Source: Acetatifactor muris (GTDB lineage Bacteria; Bacillota; Clostridia; Lachnospirales; Lachnospiraceae). From it: a DNA stretch of 64,000 nucleotides. Both the position numbers and the translations under genes were made by a program. Below, piece by piece: positions 9,455 through 17,908 of the stretch; the first letter of the stretch is position 1, and every line of letters begins with the position of its first letter. The notes under the pieces were generated by a model. It was given only the letters and a program-made list of their open reading frames with translations, did not search any database and was not told the DNA's origin. The stretch is from the NCBI RefSeq assembly GCF_024623325.1, contig NZ_JANJZD010000001.1:124001-188000 (forward strand), read 5' to 3'.

Positions 9455-9541
9455 ATGGGGGAGTAGTAAGCGCAGGATGCGTGACAAGTCAACATACTCG
9501 ACCGCTGGTCTGGCTTGTCTTAAATAACGAGACTCATACAT
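9455..9541 (+). ncRNA. yybP-ykoY-type manganese riboswitch
   Basis: The aptamer is recognised by GGAGTAG (9459-9465) on the 5' side, opposite AACGAGA (9526-9532) on the 3' side, closed by P1 (ATGGG 9455-9459 with CTCAT 9533-9537, including one G-U pair). It also contains the GTCAACA-type internal element at 9488-9494. This arrangement matches the conserved core of yybP-ykoY RNAs, which sense Mn2+. P1's 3' strand overlaps the 5' strand of the following terminator, so ligand-stabilised P1 would prevent termination. Confidence 0.8.
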
Positions 9542-9596
9542 AGCCTTTGCGTACGGATTGTGATCTGATATGCATAAGGCTGTGCGTGGGTTTTTT
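9535..9596 (+). terminator. Riboswitch-controlled intrinsic terminator
   Basis: CATACATAGCCTT (9535-9547) pairs with AAGGCTGTGCGTG (9576-9588) in 12 of 13 positions, followed by GG and six Ts. Its first three bases (CAT) are shared with riboswitch P1, making the two structures mutually exclusive: an ON switch at high Mn2+ is predicted. Confidence 0.8.
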
Positions 9597-9631
9597 CTTT
9601 TGAAAAAATACGAAAGAAAGAGGACGACAAA

Positions 9632-10594
9632 ATGGAACTGGCACTGACTGTTTTTTTATTTCTCGTGGGTATTGTATTTATTGTGAAAGGCGGCGATTAC
9701 TTTGTTGACGCTGCGTCCTGGATTGCGGAAGTGAGCGGGATTCCGAAGCTGATTATCGGAGCCACCATTGTGAGTCTGGCCACCACGCTGCCTGAGATGC
9801 TGGTTTCCGTCATGGCGGCGGCAAAAGGAAGTGTGGACATGGCAATCGGGAACGCGGTGGGCAGCGTCACGGCGAACATAGGTCTGATTATGGCGATTTC
9901 CCTGATCTGTATGCCGGCAGTGATTAAGCGCAGGGATTATCTGCTGAAATCCATTCTGATGCTGGCGGCGGCCGGACTGATTGTGGCCTGCGGCTTTTCA
10001 GGACAGACCACAATGCCCATATCTATCGTATTGATTCTCATTTTCTGTGTCTTCCTGTGGGAGAATGTGACATCCGCGAAGAAGGCCATGACAGGCCAGG
10101 GAAGCGAAGGAACCAGGCGGAAACCTCAGGGGAAAGAGATTCCGGTCAATGTGACAAAGTTTATTGTGGGTGCCGTGGGAATTGTATGGGGAGCGGATTT
10201 GCTGGTGGACAACGGAAGTACACTGGCAACCCTGGCAGGCGTTCCGGAACGTGTCATCGGCGTTACGATTATTGCGGTGGGAACTTCTCTTCCGGAGCTG
10301 ATTACGACGATTACCGCTATCATCAAGAAGCAGTCCTCTCTCTCTGTGGGGAATATTCTGGGCGCAAATATCATCGACCTGACACTGATTCTTCCCCTGA
10401 GCTCCTTCGTATCGGGAAAGGCACTTCCGATTGCGGAGGCTTCCGCAAGATATGATCTTCCCGCCTGCCTGGTTGTGGGATGCATTGCATTGATTCCCAC
10501 TATGATCACCAGGAAATTCCAGAAATGGCAGGGGATTCTGCTGCTTCTCGCTTACGGGATTTACCTGTACCTGACGCTGGTGGTGGCCGGGTGA
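9632..10594 (+). CDS. Calcium/sodium antiporter family cation exporter (YrbG/CaCA)
   Basis: A 320-residue membrane protein made of two inverted halves of about five helices, the hallmark of the CaCA superfamily. The two alpha repeats are visible: GATIVSLATTLPEMLVS with GNAVGSVTANIGL (about 43-90), and GVTIIAVGTSLPELITT with GNILGANIIDLTL (about 210-250). The acidic residues in the PEM and PEL motifs coordinate the cation. AAAGAGGA precedes the ATG. The Mn2+-type riboswitch in its leader suggests that the physiological job is Mn2+ (or mixed Mn2+/Ca2+) export (inference). Confidence 0.9.
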   Translation: MELALTVFLFLVGIVFIVKGGDYFVDAASWIAEVSGIPKLIIGATIVSLATTLPEMLVSVMAAAKGSVDMAIGNAVGSVTANIGLIMAISLICMPAVIKRRDYLLKSILMLAAAGLIVACGFSGQTTMPISIVLILIFCVFLWENVTSAKKAMTGQGSEGTRRKPQGKEIPVNVTKFIVGAVGIVWGADLLVDNGSTLATLAGVPERVIGVTIIAVGTSLPELITTITAIIKKQSSLSVGNILGANIIDLTLILPLSSFVSGKALPIAEASARYDLPACLVVGCIALIPTMITRKFQKWQGILLLLAYGIYLYLTLVVAG

Positions 10595-10678
10595 GCTGCC
10601 GGAGGCCACAATATGCAGCTGCAGAAGGATGATGAGCCTTTCTATAAGTGGCATCAGAAAGAAACTGGACAAAACAGA

Positions 10679-10716
10679 CCCCTCCGCATTGCCGGGAGCA
10701 AAGTGCGGAGGGGTTT
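10679..10716. terminator. Bidirectional terminator between convergent genes
   Basis: CCCCTCCGCA (10679-10688) pairs perfectly with TGCGGAGGGG (10704-10713). TTTG follows on the plus strand and TCTGTTTT on the minus strand. It serves the antiporter gene and the small minus-strand gene. Confidence 0.75.
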
Positions 10717-10733
10717 GTAATATGAACTTTAAA

Positions 10734-10877
10734 CTATTTGAAAAGTGATATTCCGTATTTTACTTTTCGATATATTTTGTATCCCAGTGTTCCGAACAGA
10801 GATAAAACGATATACAAAGTAGAGAGGATGCCTACGGCGCCCCCGAAAATAAGAATGAGCCAATATCCGATATTCAT
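10734..10877 (-). CDS. Small single-span membrane protein, 47 residues, unknown function
   Basis: The frame begins MNIGYWLILIFGG and ends KYGISLFK. Residues 5-32 are hydrophobic and could form one membrane helix; the last 15 residues are Lys/Arg-rich (KIYRKVK), suggesting a cytoplasmic tail. AAAGGAG lies 8 bases before the ATG, a very good site for such a short frame. It is last in a minus-strand series after the LRR protein and the two-TM protein and ends just before the shared terminator. I recognise no family. Confidence 0.65.
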   Translation of the reverse strand: MNIGYWLILIFGGAVGILSTLYIVLSLFGTLGYKIYRKVKYGISLFK

Positions 10878-10953
10878 TTATTTTTCTCCTTTACGCTGAA
10901 ATGTATTTGCTGCCTGCCGAATGTCATGCCATTGCTTTGTCGGCGGAAAGGAG

Positions 10954-11394
10954 TCAGGATTTCTGCCCGTCCTTATGATGGATATATCTTATGATGACCG
11001 TATTGCTGTATATCTCGTGGAAGTCCACATGGGTGCGGACGACGAAAAAAAGCGGAAAGAGCAGAGAAATGAAACTGATGAGAACAAAAAGGAAACTGCC
11101 GCCTCTGCCGGGACGGGGACTGGCTCTCCGGATATGATGGCGCAGAACCAGAGTGTCTTCACACTGATTCAGTACTTTCTGCCCGTAAGCCTGGGCCGCA
11201 GGAGCGGGCTTTCCCACAGGCCGAAGAACGGAGGCGGGGGAGGCAGAGGCATCGCTGTCTTCCAGGCCGGAGCCGGCGGATTCTGTGCACGCAAAAGAGG
11301 AATCTGTCTGCATATTGCCAAAACACATTCCCCAAAACAAGATACACAATAAAATTAAGACCGTGACACGGGTTCGGCGGTCCATCAAATGCAT
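10954..11394 (-). CDS. Uncharacterised membrane-anchored protein
   Basis: A 146-residue protein. A hydrophobic N-terminal segment (about residues 9-27, VTVLILLCILFWGMCFG) could be a signal or anchor, and a second sits at about 99-118 (FLFVLISFISLLFPLFFVV). The C-terminus IIRYIHHKDGQKS resembles endings seen on other Lachnospiraceae small membrane proteins. GGAGG 5 bases before the ATG supports the start. A 143-residue plus-strand frame overlaps it but is polar, compositionally odd and lacks a ribosome site. It lies 75 bp after the LRR gene, behind a strong hairpin. Function unknown. Confidence 0.65.
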   Translation of the reverse strand: MHLMDRRTRVTVLILLCILFWGMCFGNMQTDSSFACTESAGSGLEDSDASASPASVLRPVGKPAPAAQAYGQKVLNQCEDTLVLRHHIRRASPRPGRGGSFLFVLISFISLLFPLFFVVRTHVDFHEIYSNTVIIRYIHHKDGQKS

Positions 11395-11410
11395 AGCTGC
11401 CTCCGGCTGA

Positions 11411-11465
11411 ACAGGGATACCGCATGAAGGAATCAGGATAAAAACGGATATGCGGCATCCCCTGT
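11411..11465 (-). promoter_or_regulatory. Strong intercistronic hairpin between the LRR gene and the next gene
   Basis: ATGCGGCATCCCCTGT (11450-11465) pairs with ACAGGGATACCGCAT (11411-11425) with one bulge and one G-U pair. On the minus strand there is no T tract after the stem, so it may stabilise or attenuate the polycistronic mRNA rather than stop it. Confidence 0.5.
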
Positions 11466-11469
11466 GTTA

Positions 11470-13527
11470 TTAGTAATCTGTGGTATAGACGAAGATATTG
11501 CTGTCTGAAGAGAGATTCTCCAGAATGGTATTCTGACCACACCATACGGCCTGGAAATCACTGAGGGCTTCCAGCGGTTTTAAACTGGTAACACTGTTAT
11601 TGGTGATATCCAGATACTGGAGACGGGGAAGCTTAGACACGAATTCGATGCTGTCCAGCCTCAGGGAAGCCGCGTACAGCTCCGTCAGATTGGGGAAGCA
11701 GTCGAACATGTCATAATGCTCCGAAAGGTTGATTTCATCTCCATTATTATAAGTAGGATCTTTTAAGATGGTCATCTCGCTCAGCGATAACACTTCCAGT
11801 GTCTCATTCACCGGCATCCTCTCGAAATCAATACCCACCTGACAATCGTCCAGATACAGATACTGCAGCGTGGGAATACCGAAAATTTCTTCTATATTGC
11901 CGAATACAGAGGTGTCCTCCAGGCTCAGGGCATTCAGATTCGGCAGGCGGGTCAGCGGTTCCAGAGACTCCACATAAGATCTGAAATCATTGATAATCAA
12001 AGTGTTCAGGTTCTGCATGGCGGTGATGGACTCCAGCTCCCAGCCGGCACAGTCTGCCAGAGACAGGTAAGTGACGTTGACAGCATCTTTCAAAGGTGTG
12101 AGATCACTGGCATTTTTTACAGTAAGCCATTCTATCTGAGTCAGATTCTCAAAGGAAGGAAGCACACTGTCATAACTCATTTCCAGTGTCAGATCCTTTA
12201 ATTCGCTTAACTGCCCTATGATGGAGTAATCGGCGATATCGTAATTATCAATCAGGGAAAGGACTTCCAGTCCGGGACAGTTGCCCAGGGCATTTATATT
12301 GGAAATCTGGCTGTTTTCCACGGACAGACTGGTAAGTGACGGCATTTCATTGACAAAATCAATGCTCTTCAGCTGTGAAGAGGCAATGGTCAGGGATTCC
12401 AGACTGTTCAATGACATCAGGGGACTGTAATCATTCAGGGAATCACAGTCAATGAGAGTCAGACTCAGCAGATTGGGATACTGCAGCAGCGCCGAGATGT
12501 CCTCCAGAGAACCATAATCCACATAGAGATATTCCAGGCTCGGGAAGGATTCGATCCCTGACAGGTCATGTTCGAAGATGCTGTCTTCGGCGCCGATTTC
12601 CGTGATATATTCCGGGTTTGGAATGATATCGGCCAGATCGCTGATGGTATTCTCCGCATAGACGCCGTACAGATAATTCAGTCCGTCAAGATCGCCTTTG
12701 TTAAGGTCGGCATCCAGTGAGAGCCATTCAAGGCCGGTAAAGGATGCAAGATCGGCAAGATTCATACCTATGTCACTGTAATAAGTCAGCGTCTGGGTCT
12801 CTCCGTAATTAAGCTGATAATAAATAGATTTTTCATCTCTGTCAATCTGCAGAGCCGTGAGGCTGGCATATTCTTCCGCGGAGATACTTCTGTAGGGCTT
12901 GCCCCAGACCGCTTCCGCAACTTCGCAGAAGAAAGAGGACTGCGGAAGCCTTGCGGATGAAGCACTCTGCCCGGAGGAAGAAGAATCCTGAGAGGCCTGG
13001 GCGGATTGGGTCGGGGAATCGCTTTCACTGTATCGATAAGACGAACTGGCTTCGCTTCCGGAATTCCTTCCGGTTATCAGACCGTCGAAGATTCCGGCGC
13101 GGAAGAGCACAATGGCAACCAGGGCCGCCACAGAGATGGAGCCCACTATCACGGAGACCACAATGGCGACAACAGGATTACTTTCGCCGGGCTTTTTCTG
13201 TGTGGGAGACTGACCGGACTGCCATGTGGAACTGGCGCGGCCCGTGGTACCGGACTGATAAGGGGATCCGGTCTGGCCAGCGCCGGTCCGGTATGTGGAA
13301 CCGGTCTGTCCCGGAGTACCGGCCTGGTAAGCAGAGCCGGATTGTCCTGCTGTGCCGGTCTGACGGTTGTCTGTATACTGGCCGCTTCCGCCATATTGCC
13401 GGGCGGATGTGTCGTTCATTTCACTCTGGCTTCGAATATAATAGCCACATTTTTTACAGGTCATTCTTCCATTCATCATTTTCAGCTTAGTGCCACACAT
13501 GGGGCATTTTTGTGTTTCGCCTGCCAT
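11470..13527 (-). CDS. Zinc-ribbon, membrane-anchored leucine-rich-repeat protein
   Basis: A 685-residue protein. Residues 8-27 form a zinc ribbon (Cys8, Cys11, Cys24, Cys27). Residues ~45-105 are a low-complexity linker of Gln-Thr-Gly/Ser-rich units. One membrane helix follows (about 118-145, VVAIVVSVIVGSISVAALVAIVLF), and then an extracellular region. From about residue 230 this region contains many LRR units of 21-24 residues (for example LTSLSVENSQISNINALGNCPGLEVL). The layout puts the ribbon in the cytoplasm and the LRRs outside. The ATG at 13527 is preferred over 13533 because GAGGG lies 6 bases before it. LRRs usually bind proteins; the ligand is unknown. Confidence 0.85.
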   Translation of the reverse strand: MAGETQKCPMCGTKLKMMNGRMTCKKCGYYIRSQSEMNDTSARQYGGSGQYTDNRQTGTAGQSGSAYQAGTPGQTGSTYRTGAGQTGSPYQSGTTGRASSTWQSGQSPTQKKPGESNPVVAIVVSVIVGSISVAALVAIVLFRAGIFDGLITGRNSGSEASSSYRYSESDSPTQSAQASQDSSSSGQSASSARLPQSSFFCEVAEAVWGKPYRSISAEEYASLTALQIDRDEKSIYYQLNYGETQTLTYYSDIGMNLADLASFTGLEWLSLDADLNKGDLDGLNYLYGVYAENTISDLADIIPNPEYITEIGAEDSIFEHDLSGIESFPSLEYLYVDYGSLEDISALLQYPNLLSLTLIDCDSLNDYSPLMSLNSLESLTIASSQLKSIDFVNEMPSLTSLSVENSQISNINALGNCPGLEVLSLIDNYDIADYSIIGQLSELKDLTLEMSYDSVLPSFENLTQIEWLTVKNASDLTPLKDAVNVTYLSLADCAGWELESITAMQNLNTLIINDFRSYVESLEPLTRLPNLNALSLEDTSVFGNIEEIFGIPTLQYLYLDDCQVGIDFERMPVNETLEVLSLSEMTILKDPTYNNGDEINLSEHYDMFDCFPNLTELYAASLRLDSIEFVSKLPRLQYLDITNNSVTSLKPLEALSDFQAVWCGQNTILENLSSDSNIFVYTTDY

Positions 13528-13611
13528 TCTCATCCCTCATTTCCGTAATTTATTCCCGCGGGCAACGAGCCGAGTGGCTGCGTGCAGACATTTGGCGACT
13601 GCCGCGAGGGG

Positions 13612-13643
13612 CAAATACCCCGTTGCTTGTAGCGGGGTATTTG
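13612..13643. repeat. Perfect 11-bp inverted repeat in the LRR gene leader
   Basis: CAAATACCCCG (13612-13622) pairs with CGGGGTATTTG (13633-13643) around a 10-base loop. It lies between the minus-strand promoter and the LRR start codon, so it would be in that 5' leader RNA. No T tract. It could be a regulatory hairpin or a copy of a dispersed palindromic repeat. Confidence 0.55.
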
Positions 13644-13666
13644 ATTCAGAACCAGATTTCAAGCTT

Positions 13667-13694
13667 ATTATAACAGATTTCTGCTTTTTTGCAA
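13667..13694 (-). promoter_or_regulatory. Sigma-A promoter of the LRR gene
   Basis: Read on the minus strand: TTGCAA (13694-13689), 16-bp spacer, TATAAT (13672-13667). Confidence 0.65.
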
Positions 13695-13810
13695 CTGATT
13701 CAGGATTTCGGTCCGGATAATAATGCCCTGGAGCTGCAGGAGATTCTTCCGGATGAAGTATAAACGGAAAACGGAAATGGGAATGAAAGTACCCGGGAAA
13801 GAAAAGGCGA

Positions 13811-13839
13811 TTGTAAACAGGGAGAAAGAATGATATACT
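13811..13839 (+). promoter_or_regulatory. Sigma-A promoter of clpS-clpA
   Basis: TTGTAA (13811-13816), 17-bp spacer, TATACT (13834-13839), preceded by TGA as an extended -10. Confidence 0.65.
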
Positions 13840-13926
13840 TTGCGTGAAAGAATATGGGCTGATATTGGAATGAGGATGGAAAGGGGCCGGGAAGGCAGAA
13901 AATTACGGGGCAGAGGAGCTGACAGA

Positions 13927-14226
13927 ATGGCAGTACAGGGAGAGACGAGAGAGAAGACGAGAATAGATATAAGAGAACCGAAGAAGTATCGGGTGATTAT
14001 GCATAATGACGACTTTACTTCCATGGAATTTGTGGTGGAAATCCTGGTAAATATTTTTCGTAAGGAGCAGGCGGAGGCAGAGCGGCTGATGCTGACAGTA
14101 CATGAAAGCGGCCGGGCGGCAGTGGGAACCTACCCTTACGATATTGCAGTCACCAGGGTACAGACAGCGGCGGCAAGAGCCAAAGAAGAAGGATTTCCAT
14201 TTCGGATGACCATCGAGGAGGCGTGA
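13927..14226 (+). CDS. clpS: ATP-dependent Clp protease adaptor ClpS
   Basis: A 99-residue adaptor. It carries the family core YRVIMHNDDFTSMEFVVEIL; the Asn-Asp-Asp residues form the pocket that reads destabilising N-terminal residues. The C-terminal half has the usual helix and VGTYPYDIAVTRV strand that bind the ClpA N-domain. GAGGAG 8 bases upstream supports the ATG at 13927; a longer in-frame start at 13840 would add a Gly/Arg-rich tail not found in ClpS. The stop is 2 bases before clpA, indicating coupled production of adaptor and unfoldase. Confidence 0.93.
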   Translation: MAVQGETREKTRIDIREPKKYRVIMHNDDFTSMEFVVEILVNIFRKEQAEAERLMLTVHESGRAAVGTYPYDIAVTRVQTAAARAKEEGFPFRMTIEEA

Positions 14227-14228
14227 AA

Positions 14229-16625
14229 ATGTACGTATCGGTTGAAACGGCGGAGATGATTAACAAAGCGATTTCCATGGCGAAGGATGCCCGTTTTGAG
14301 TATGTGACACCAGAGCTGGTTCTGTATGTACTCTGCGGGAATGAGGGATTCGCCCGGGCCTTTGAGAACTGCGGCGGAAGAATTGAGGAGCTGGAAGGAC
14401 AGCTGAGAAATTATCTGGAGGAATATATGGAGCCTGTGGCGGAAGATGCCGAAATCGTGCCGGGGCTGTCCCAGGGGATGCATGACGTGCTGGCCATTGC
14501 CTGGATGTCGGTGCAGAACAGCGGAAAAATCATGGTGGAGCTGACACATGTGGTGCATGCGCTGTACGGGCTGGAAGAAAGCTATGCAGTTTACTATATG
14601 AGGGAGCAGGGCGTGGAACACGCGGAACTTCTGCAGGAAATGTGCATTGTCGCGGAAGAGCGGGCGCAGGAGCAGGAGGATAACGGAAGGGCTGCCGATA
14701 AAAATGCGGTGTGGGACAGTGAAGCGGGAGAATTCGGAGAAAGCTCCGGGGAGACAGAAAATCAGGAGGAAAGCGACAGGGCGGACGGAGACCTGACAGA
14801 CAGCGAAGATGCGCTCTGGGAGGAGAACGGGGCCCTGGAGGAGAAAAACGGACAGGATACAGGTGCAACCGGGACAAAGAGAAGAGACAATTTCTGGAGA
14901 CAGTACGCAGTGTGCCTGAATGAAAAGCTGGAGGGTATGAATCCTCTGATTGGACGTGAGGAAGAGCTGGAACGGACAATGCAGATTCTCTGTCGCAGGG
15001 AGAAGAACAATCCGCTGCATATCGGGGACCCCGGGGTGGGGAAAACCGCTGTCACTTACGGTCTTGCCGGGCTGCTGGAAGAAGGGAAGGTGCCCGTGCC
15101 TCTGAGAGGGGCTAAAATTTTCGCTCTGGATCTGGGAAGTCTGCTGGCGGGTACCCAGTACAGAGGAGACTTTGAGAAACGTTTTAAACGGGTTATGGAC
15201 AGTCTGAGCCATCAGGAAAAGCCCATCGTTTATATTGATGAGATTCACAATATCGTGGGGGCGGGCGCCGTGAACGGCGGTACTTTTGATATTTCGAATA
15301 TGCTGAAGCCATATCTGGCGGCGGGCCACATCCGTTTTATAGGGGCGACCACCCATGAGGAATATAAGAAGCATTTCGAGAAAAATAAAAGCCTGGTCAG
15401 ACGTTTTCAGAATATAGAAATCGGAGAGCCGGGAATTCAGGATACGGTTCGGATTCTGGAGGGACTGAAAGAGAATTATGAATCATTTCACGGTGTGGTT
15501 TACCAGGAGGGCGTGCTGGAATACGCGGCGGAGATGAGTGCGAAATACATCAATGAGCGATGGCTGCCGGATAAGGCGATTGACCTGATAGATGAGGCGG
15601 GAGCGTGGCGGCGGATGCATCCTCTGGAAACGGAGGGACAGATTGTGGACAGAAGTCTGATTGACGAAATCCTGTCGAAAATCTGTCACATTCCGAAACA
15701 GGCTGTGGAGAGTGAGGAGACGGAAGCGCTTGCCACGCTGGAAAAACGGCTGCTGAATCGGATCTACGGACAGAACGAGGCGATTTCGCAGGCAGTCAAT
15801 GCGGTGAAATTCTCAAGGGCCGGACTTCTGGAGGAAGGAAAACCGCTGGCCAGTCTGTTGTTCGTGGGTCCTACCGGCGTGGGCAAGACAGAAGTTGCCA
15901 GAAGCCTTGCGGAAGAGCTGGGCGTCCGACTGGTACGCTTCGACATGAGCGAGTACGAAGAAAAACATGCGGTGGCAAAACTGATTGGCGCGCCTGCAGG
16001 CTATGTGGGCTATGAGGAGGGCGGTCTGCTCACGGAGGCAATCCGGAAAAATCCTCACGCGGTATTGCTGCTGGACGAAATGGAAAAGGCGCACCCGGAT
16101 ATTTATAACCTGCTGCTCCAGGCCATGGATTATGCCACACTGACAGATAATCAGGGCAGGAAAGCGGACTTCCGTAATGTCATTATCATTATGACATCTA
16201 ACGCGGGGGCAAGCCGAATCGGTAAACCCGGCATCGGTTTTCAGGGGCAGGACGTGAAATCGGAAGCAATTCTGGAGGAAGTAAAGAGAATATTCCAGCC
16301 GGAATTCCGGAATCGTCTGAACAGAATTGTGGTGTTTAACAGTATGAACGGGAAGATGGCAGAGCAGATTACGGAGAAAAAGCTGGGTGAGCTCCGGAAG
16401 ATGCTTCTGCGGAAAAATGTGGAGCTGTCTGTGGACAGGACGGCGGGATGGCTGGTTCAAAAGAAAGGGATTTCAGCGGAATTCGGCGCCAGGGAGATCG
16501 AACGTGTGATTCAGAGCGAAATCAAGCCGCTGCTGGTGGACGAAATCCTGTTCGGAACACTGAAAAACGGAGGGAAATGTGAGCTCACCGTTCAGGGGGA
16601 GGCGTTTGCGCTGAGGATTCTCTGA
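14229..16625 (+). CDS. clpA: ATP-dependent Clp protease ATP-binding subunit ClpA
   Basis: A 798-residue AAA+ unfoldase feeding ClpP. The N-domain (1-140) is followed by an acidic, low-complexity linker (about 150-220) that is longer than in the E. coli protein. Two AAA+ modules follow. D1 has Walker A GDPGVGKT (near 265) and Walker B VYIDEIH; D2 has GPTGVGKTE (near 546) and VLLLDEMEKAHPD. No ClpB-type middle coiled coil is present. ATG 14229 is preferred to GTG 14223 because AGGAGG would lie only 1 base from the GTG. It is encoded directly after clpS, as in N-degron systems. Confidence 0.93.
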   Translation: MYVSVETAEMINKAISMAKDARFEYVTPELVLYVLCGNEGFARAFENCGGRIEELEGQLRNYLEEYMEPVAEDAEIVPGLSQGMHDVLAIAWMSVQNSGKIMVELTHVVHALYGLEESYAVYYMREQGVEHAELLQEMCIVAEERAQEQEDNGRAADKNAVWDSEAGEFGESSGETENQEESDRADGDLTDSEDALWEENGALEEKNGQDTGATGTKRRDNFWRQYAVCLNEKLEGMNPLIGREEELERTMQILCRREKNNPLHIGDPGVGKTAVTYGLAGLLEEGKVPVPLRGAKIFALDLGSLLAGTQYRGDFEKRFKRVMDSLSHQEKPIVYIDEIHNIVGAGAVNGGTFDISNMLKPYLAAGHIRFIGATTHEEYKKHFEKNKSLVRRFQNIEIGEPGIQDTVRILEGLKENYESFHGVVYQEGVLEYAAEMSAKYINERWLPDKAIDLIDEAGAWRRMHPLETEGQIVDRSLIDEILSKICHIPKQAVESEETEALATLEKRLLNRIYGQNEAISQAVNAVKFSRAGLLEEGKPLASLLFVGPTGVGKTEVARSLAEELGVRLVRFDMSEYEEKHAVAKLIGAPAGYVGYEEGGLLTEAIRKNPHAVLLLDEMEKAHPDIYNLLLQAMDYATLTDNQGRKADFRNVIIIMTSNAGASRIGKPGIGFQGQDVKSEAILEEVKRIFQPEFRNRLNRIVVFNSMNGKMAEQITEKKLGELRKMLLRKNVELSVDRTAGWLVQKKGISAEFGAREIERVIQSEIKPLLVDEILFGTLKNGGKCELTVQGEAFALRIL

Positions 16626-16722
16626 AAAGGACCGCCTGTTCAGAAGACAGGATTTATGGAAGAGAACACCTGGCTTACTATACAGAATGACACAGGATGA
16701 GACAATCAGGGAGGGACAGGAA

Positions 16723-17256
16723 ATGGTATTATCTGACAGAACAATATTCAGTATGCTGGAAAAAGGCACATTGAAAATAAGCCCTATGGAGTGGGATCAG
16801 GTTCAACCGGCAAGCGTGGACATTCGCCTGGGCAATACCTTCAGCATTGTGGAAGATTCCCCTACTGGAATTATCACATTGGATAAGGAAATCAGGTATA
16901 AAACGATAGAAAGTGATACTTATGTCCTGCTGCCGAATCAGTTTGTTCTGGCCACCACTATGGAGTACTTTGAGCTGCCGAACGATCTGACGGCTTTTGT
17001 GGAGGGCAGAAGCTCTCTGGGAAGAATGGGACTGTTCATCCAGAATGCGGGATGGGTGGACCCGGGTTTTAAAGGAGAGATAACGTTGGAGCTGTACAAT
17101 GTCAATCGCTGTGCCATTGAGCTGAAGGCAGGGCGCAGAGTGGGGCAGCTGGTTTTCTCACGGATGGATGCCATGGCGCTGAAGCCTTATAACGGAAAAT
17201 ACCAGGGGCAGAAGGGCGCCACAGGATCGAAAGCTTTTCTGGACGAAGAGGTATAG
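16723..17256 (+). CDS. dcd: dCTP deaminase
   Basis: A 177-residue trimeric enzyme converting dCTP to dUTP (or dUMP in bifunctional relatives) for thymidylate synthesis. It starts with the canonical MVLSDRTI and contains the family motifs VQPASVDIRLG (nucleotide site), FVEGRSSLGRMGLFI (catalytic Glu and Ser/Arg) and the WVDPGFKGEITLEL strand. GAGGG 7 bases upstream supports ATG 16723; an in-frame ATG at 16687 would add 12 residues not found in the family. Whether it is the mono- or bifunctional form cannot be told here. Confidence 0.92.
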   Translation: MVLSDRTIFSMLEKGTLKISPMEWDQVQPASVDIRLGNTFSIVEDSPTGIITLDKEIRYKTIESDTYVLLPNQFVLATTMEYFELPNDLTAFVEGRSSLGRMGLFIQNAGWVDPGFKGEITLELYNVNRCAIELKAGRRVGQLVFSRMDAMALKPYNGKYQGQKGATGSKAFLDEEV

Positions 17257-17277
17257 GCCGGTAAGCCTGCTTTCCAT

Positions 17278-17745
17278 TTAAAGCTTCCAGTCACAGACCT
17301 TTCCCAATAATGCCGCGCATGCCTCCAGACCTGTGCGGTCTTCTGCGTCAAAGCGGTCATAAACGGGACTGTCTATGTCCAGAACAGCCACCAGATGTCC
17401 GGCATAATGAATGGGGACAACGATTTCCGAATTGGATGCGCCGTCGCAGGCGATATGGCCCGGGAATTCGTGGACATTTGCCACCAGCTGGGTGACACCG
17501 GCATCGGCGGCAGTTCCGCAGACGCCTTTTCCGAATGCAATGCGGACACAGGCGGGCCTTCCCTGAAAGGGGCCGAGAATAAGCTGGTTTCCGCGGACCA
17601 GGTAAAAGCCTGCCCAGTTAATTTCCGCCAGATTCATATTCAGCACGGCGGAAGCATTGGACAGATTGGCGATGGTATCCCGTTCGGATTCTGTGACTGC
17701 TTTCAGCTGTGCAAGGATCAGGGAATAATCGGTTTTTATTCGCAT
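17278..17745 (-). CDS. msrC: Free methionine-(R)-sulfoxide reductase (GAF domain)
   Basis: A 155-residue single GAF domain. Cys66, Cys76 and Cys100 have the same 10- and 24-residue spacing as the catalytic and resolving cysteines of E. coli fRMsr, and the surroundings GKGVCGTAA and HIACDGASNSEIVVP are diagnostic. It reduces free methionine-R-sulfoxide with thioredoxin and so protects the methionine pool from oxidation. AAAGGA precedes the ATG. It is monocistronic and convergent with dcd. Confidence 0.9.
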   Translation of the reverse strand: MRIKTDYSLILAQLKAVTESERDTIANLSNASAVLNMNLAEINWAGFYLVRGNQLILGPFQGRPACVRIAFGKGVCGTAADAGVTQLVANVHEFPGHIACDGASNSEIVVPIHYAGHLVAVLDIDSPVYDRFDAEDRTGLEACAALLGKVCDWKL

Positions 17746-17811
17746 GGGTTATCTTCCTTTCAGTGCAGCTATGGGAATTCTATTGCTGAGAGACTGCTAT
17801 GCCTGGAACTG

Positions 17812-17840
17812 ATTTTAGCACAGTGGGCATGGACATGCAA
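17812..17840 (-). promoter_or_regulatory. Sigma-A promoter of the methionine sulfoxide reductase gene
   Basis: On the minus strand: TTGCAT (17840-17835), 17-bp spacer, TAAAAT (17817-17812). Confidence 0.6.
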
Positions 17841-17908
17841 GTCCCGGAAGAGGCCCTGCCGCCAGAGCCCGGGATTTCCGCAGGGACCAATAAGGGCTTT
17901 CTCCTAAG

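Noticed and set aside
10921..11352. Plus-strand frame of 143 codons opposite the two-TM protein
   Set aside because: No ribosome site, Gly/Lys-rich shadow composition; the minus-strand frame has GGAGG and two real hydrophobic segments.
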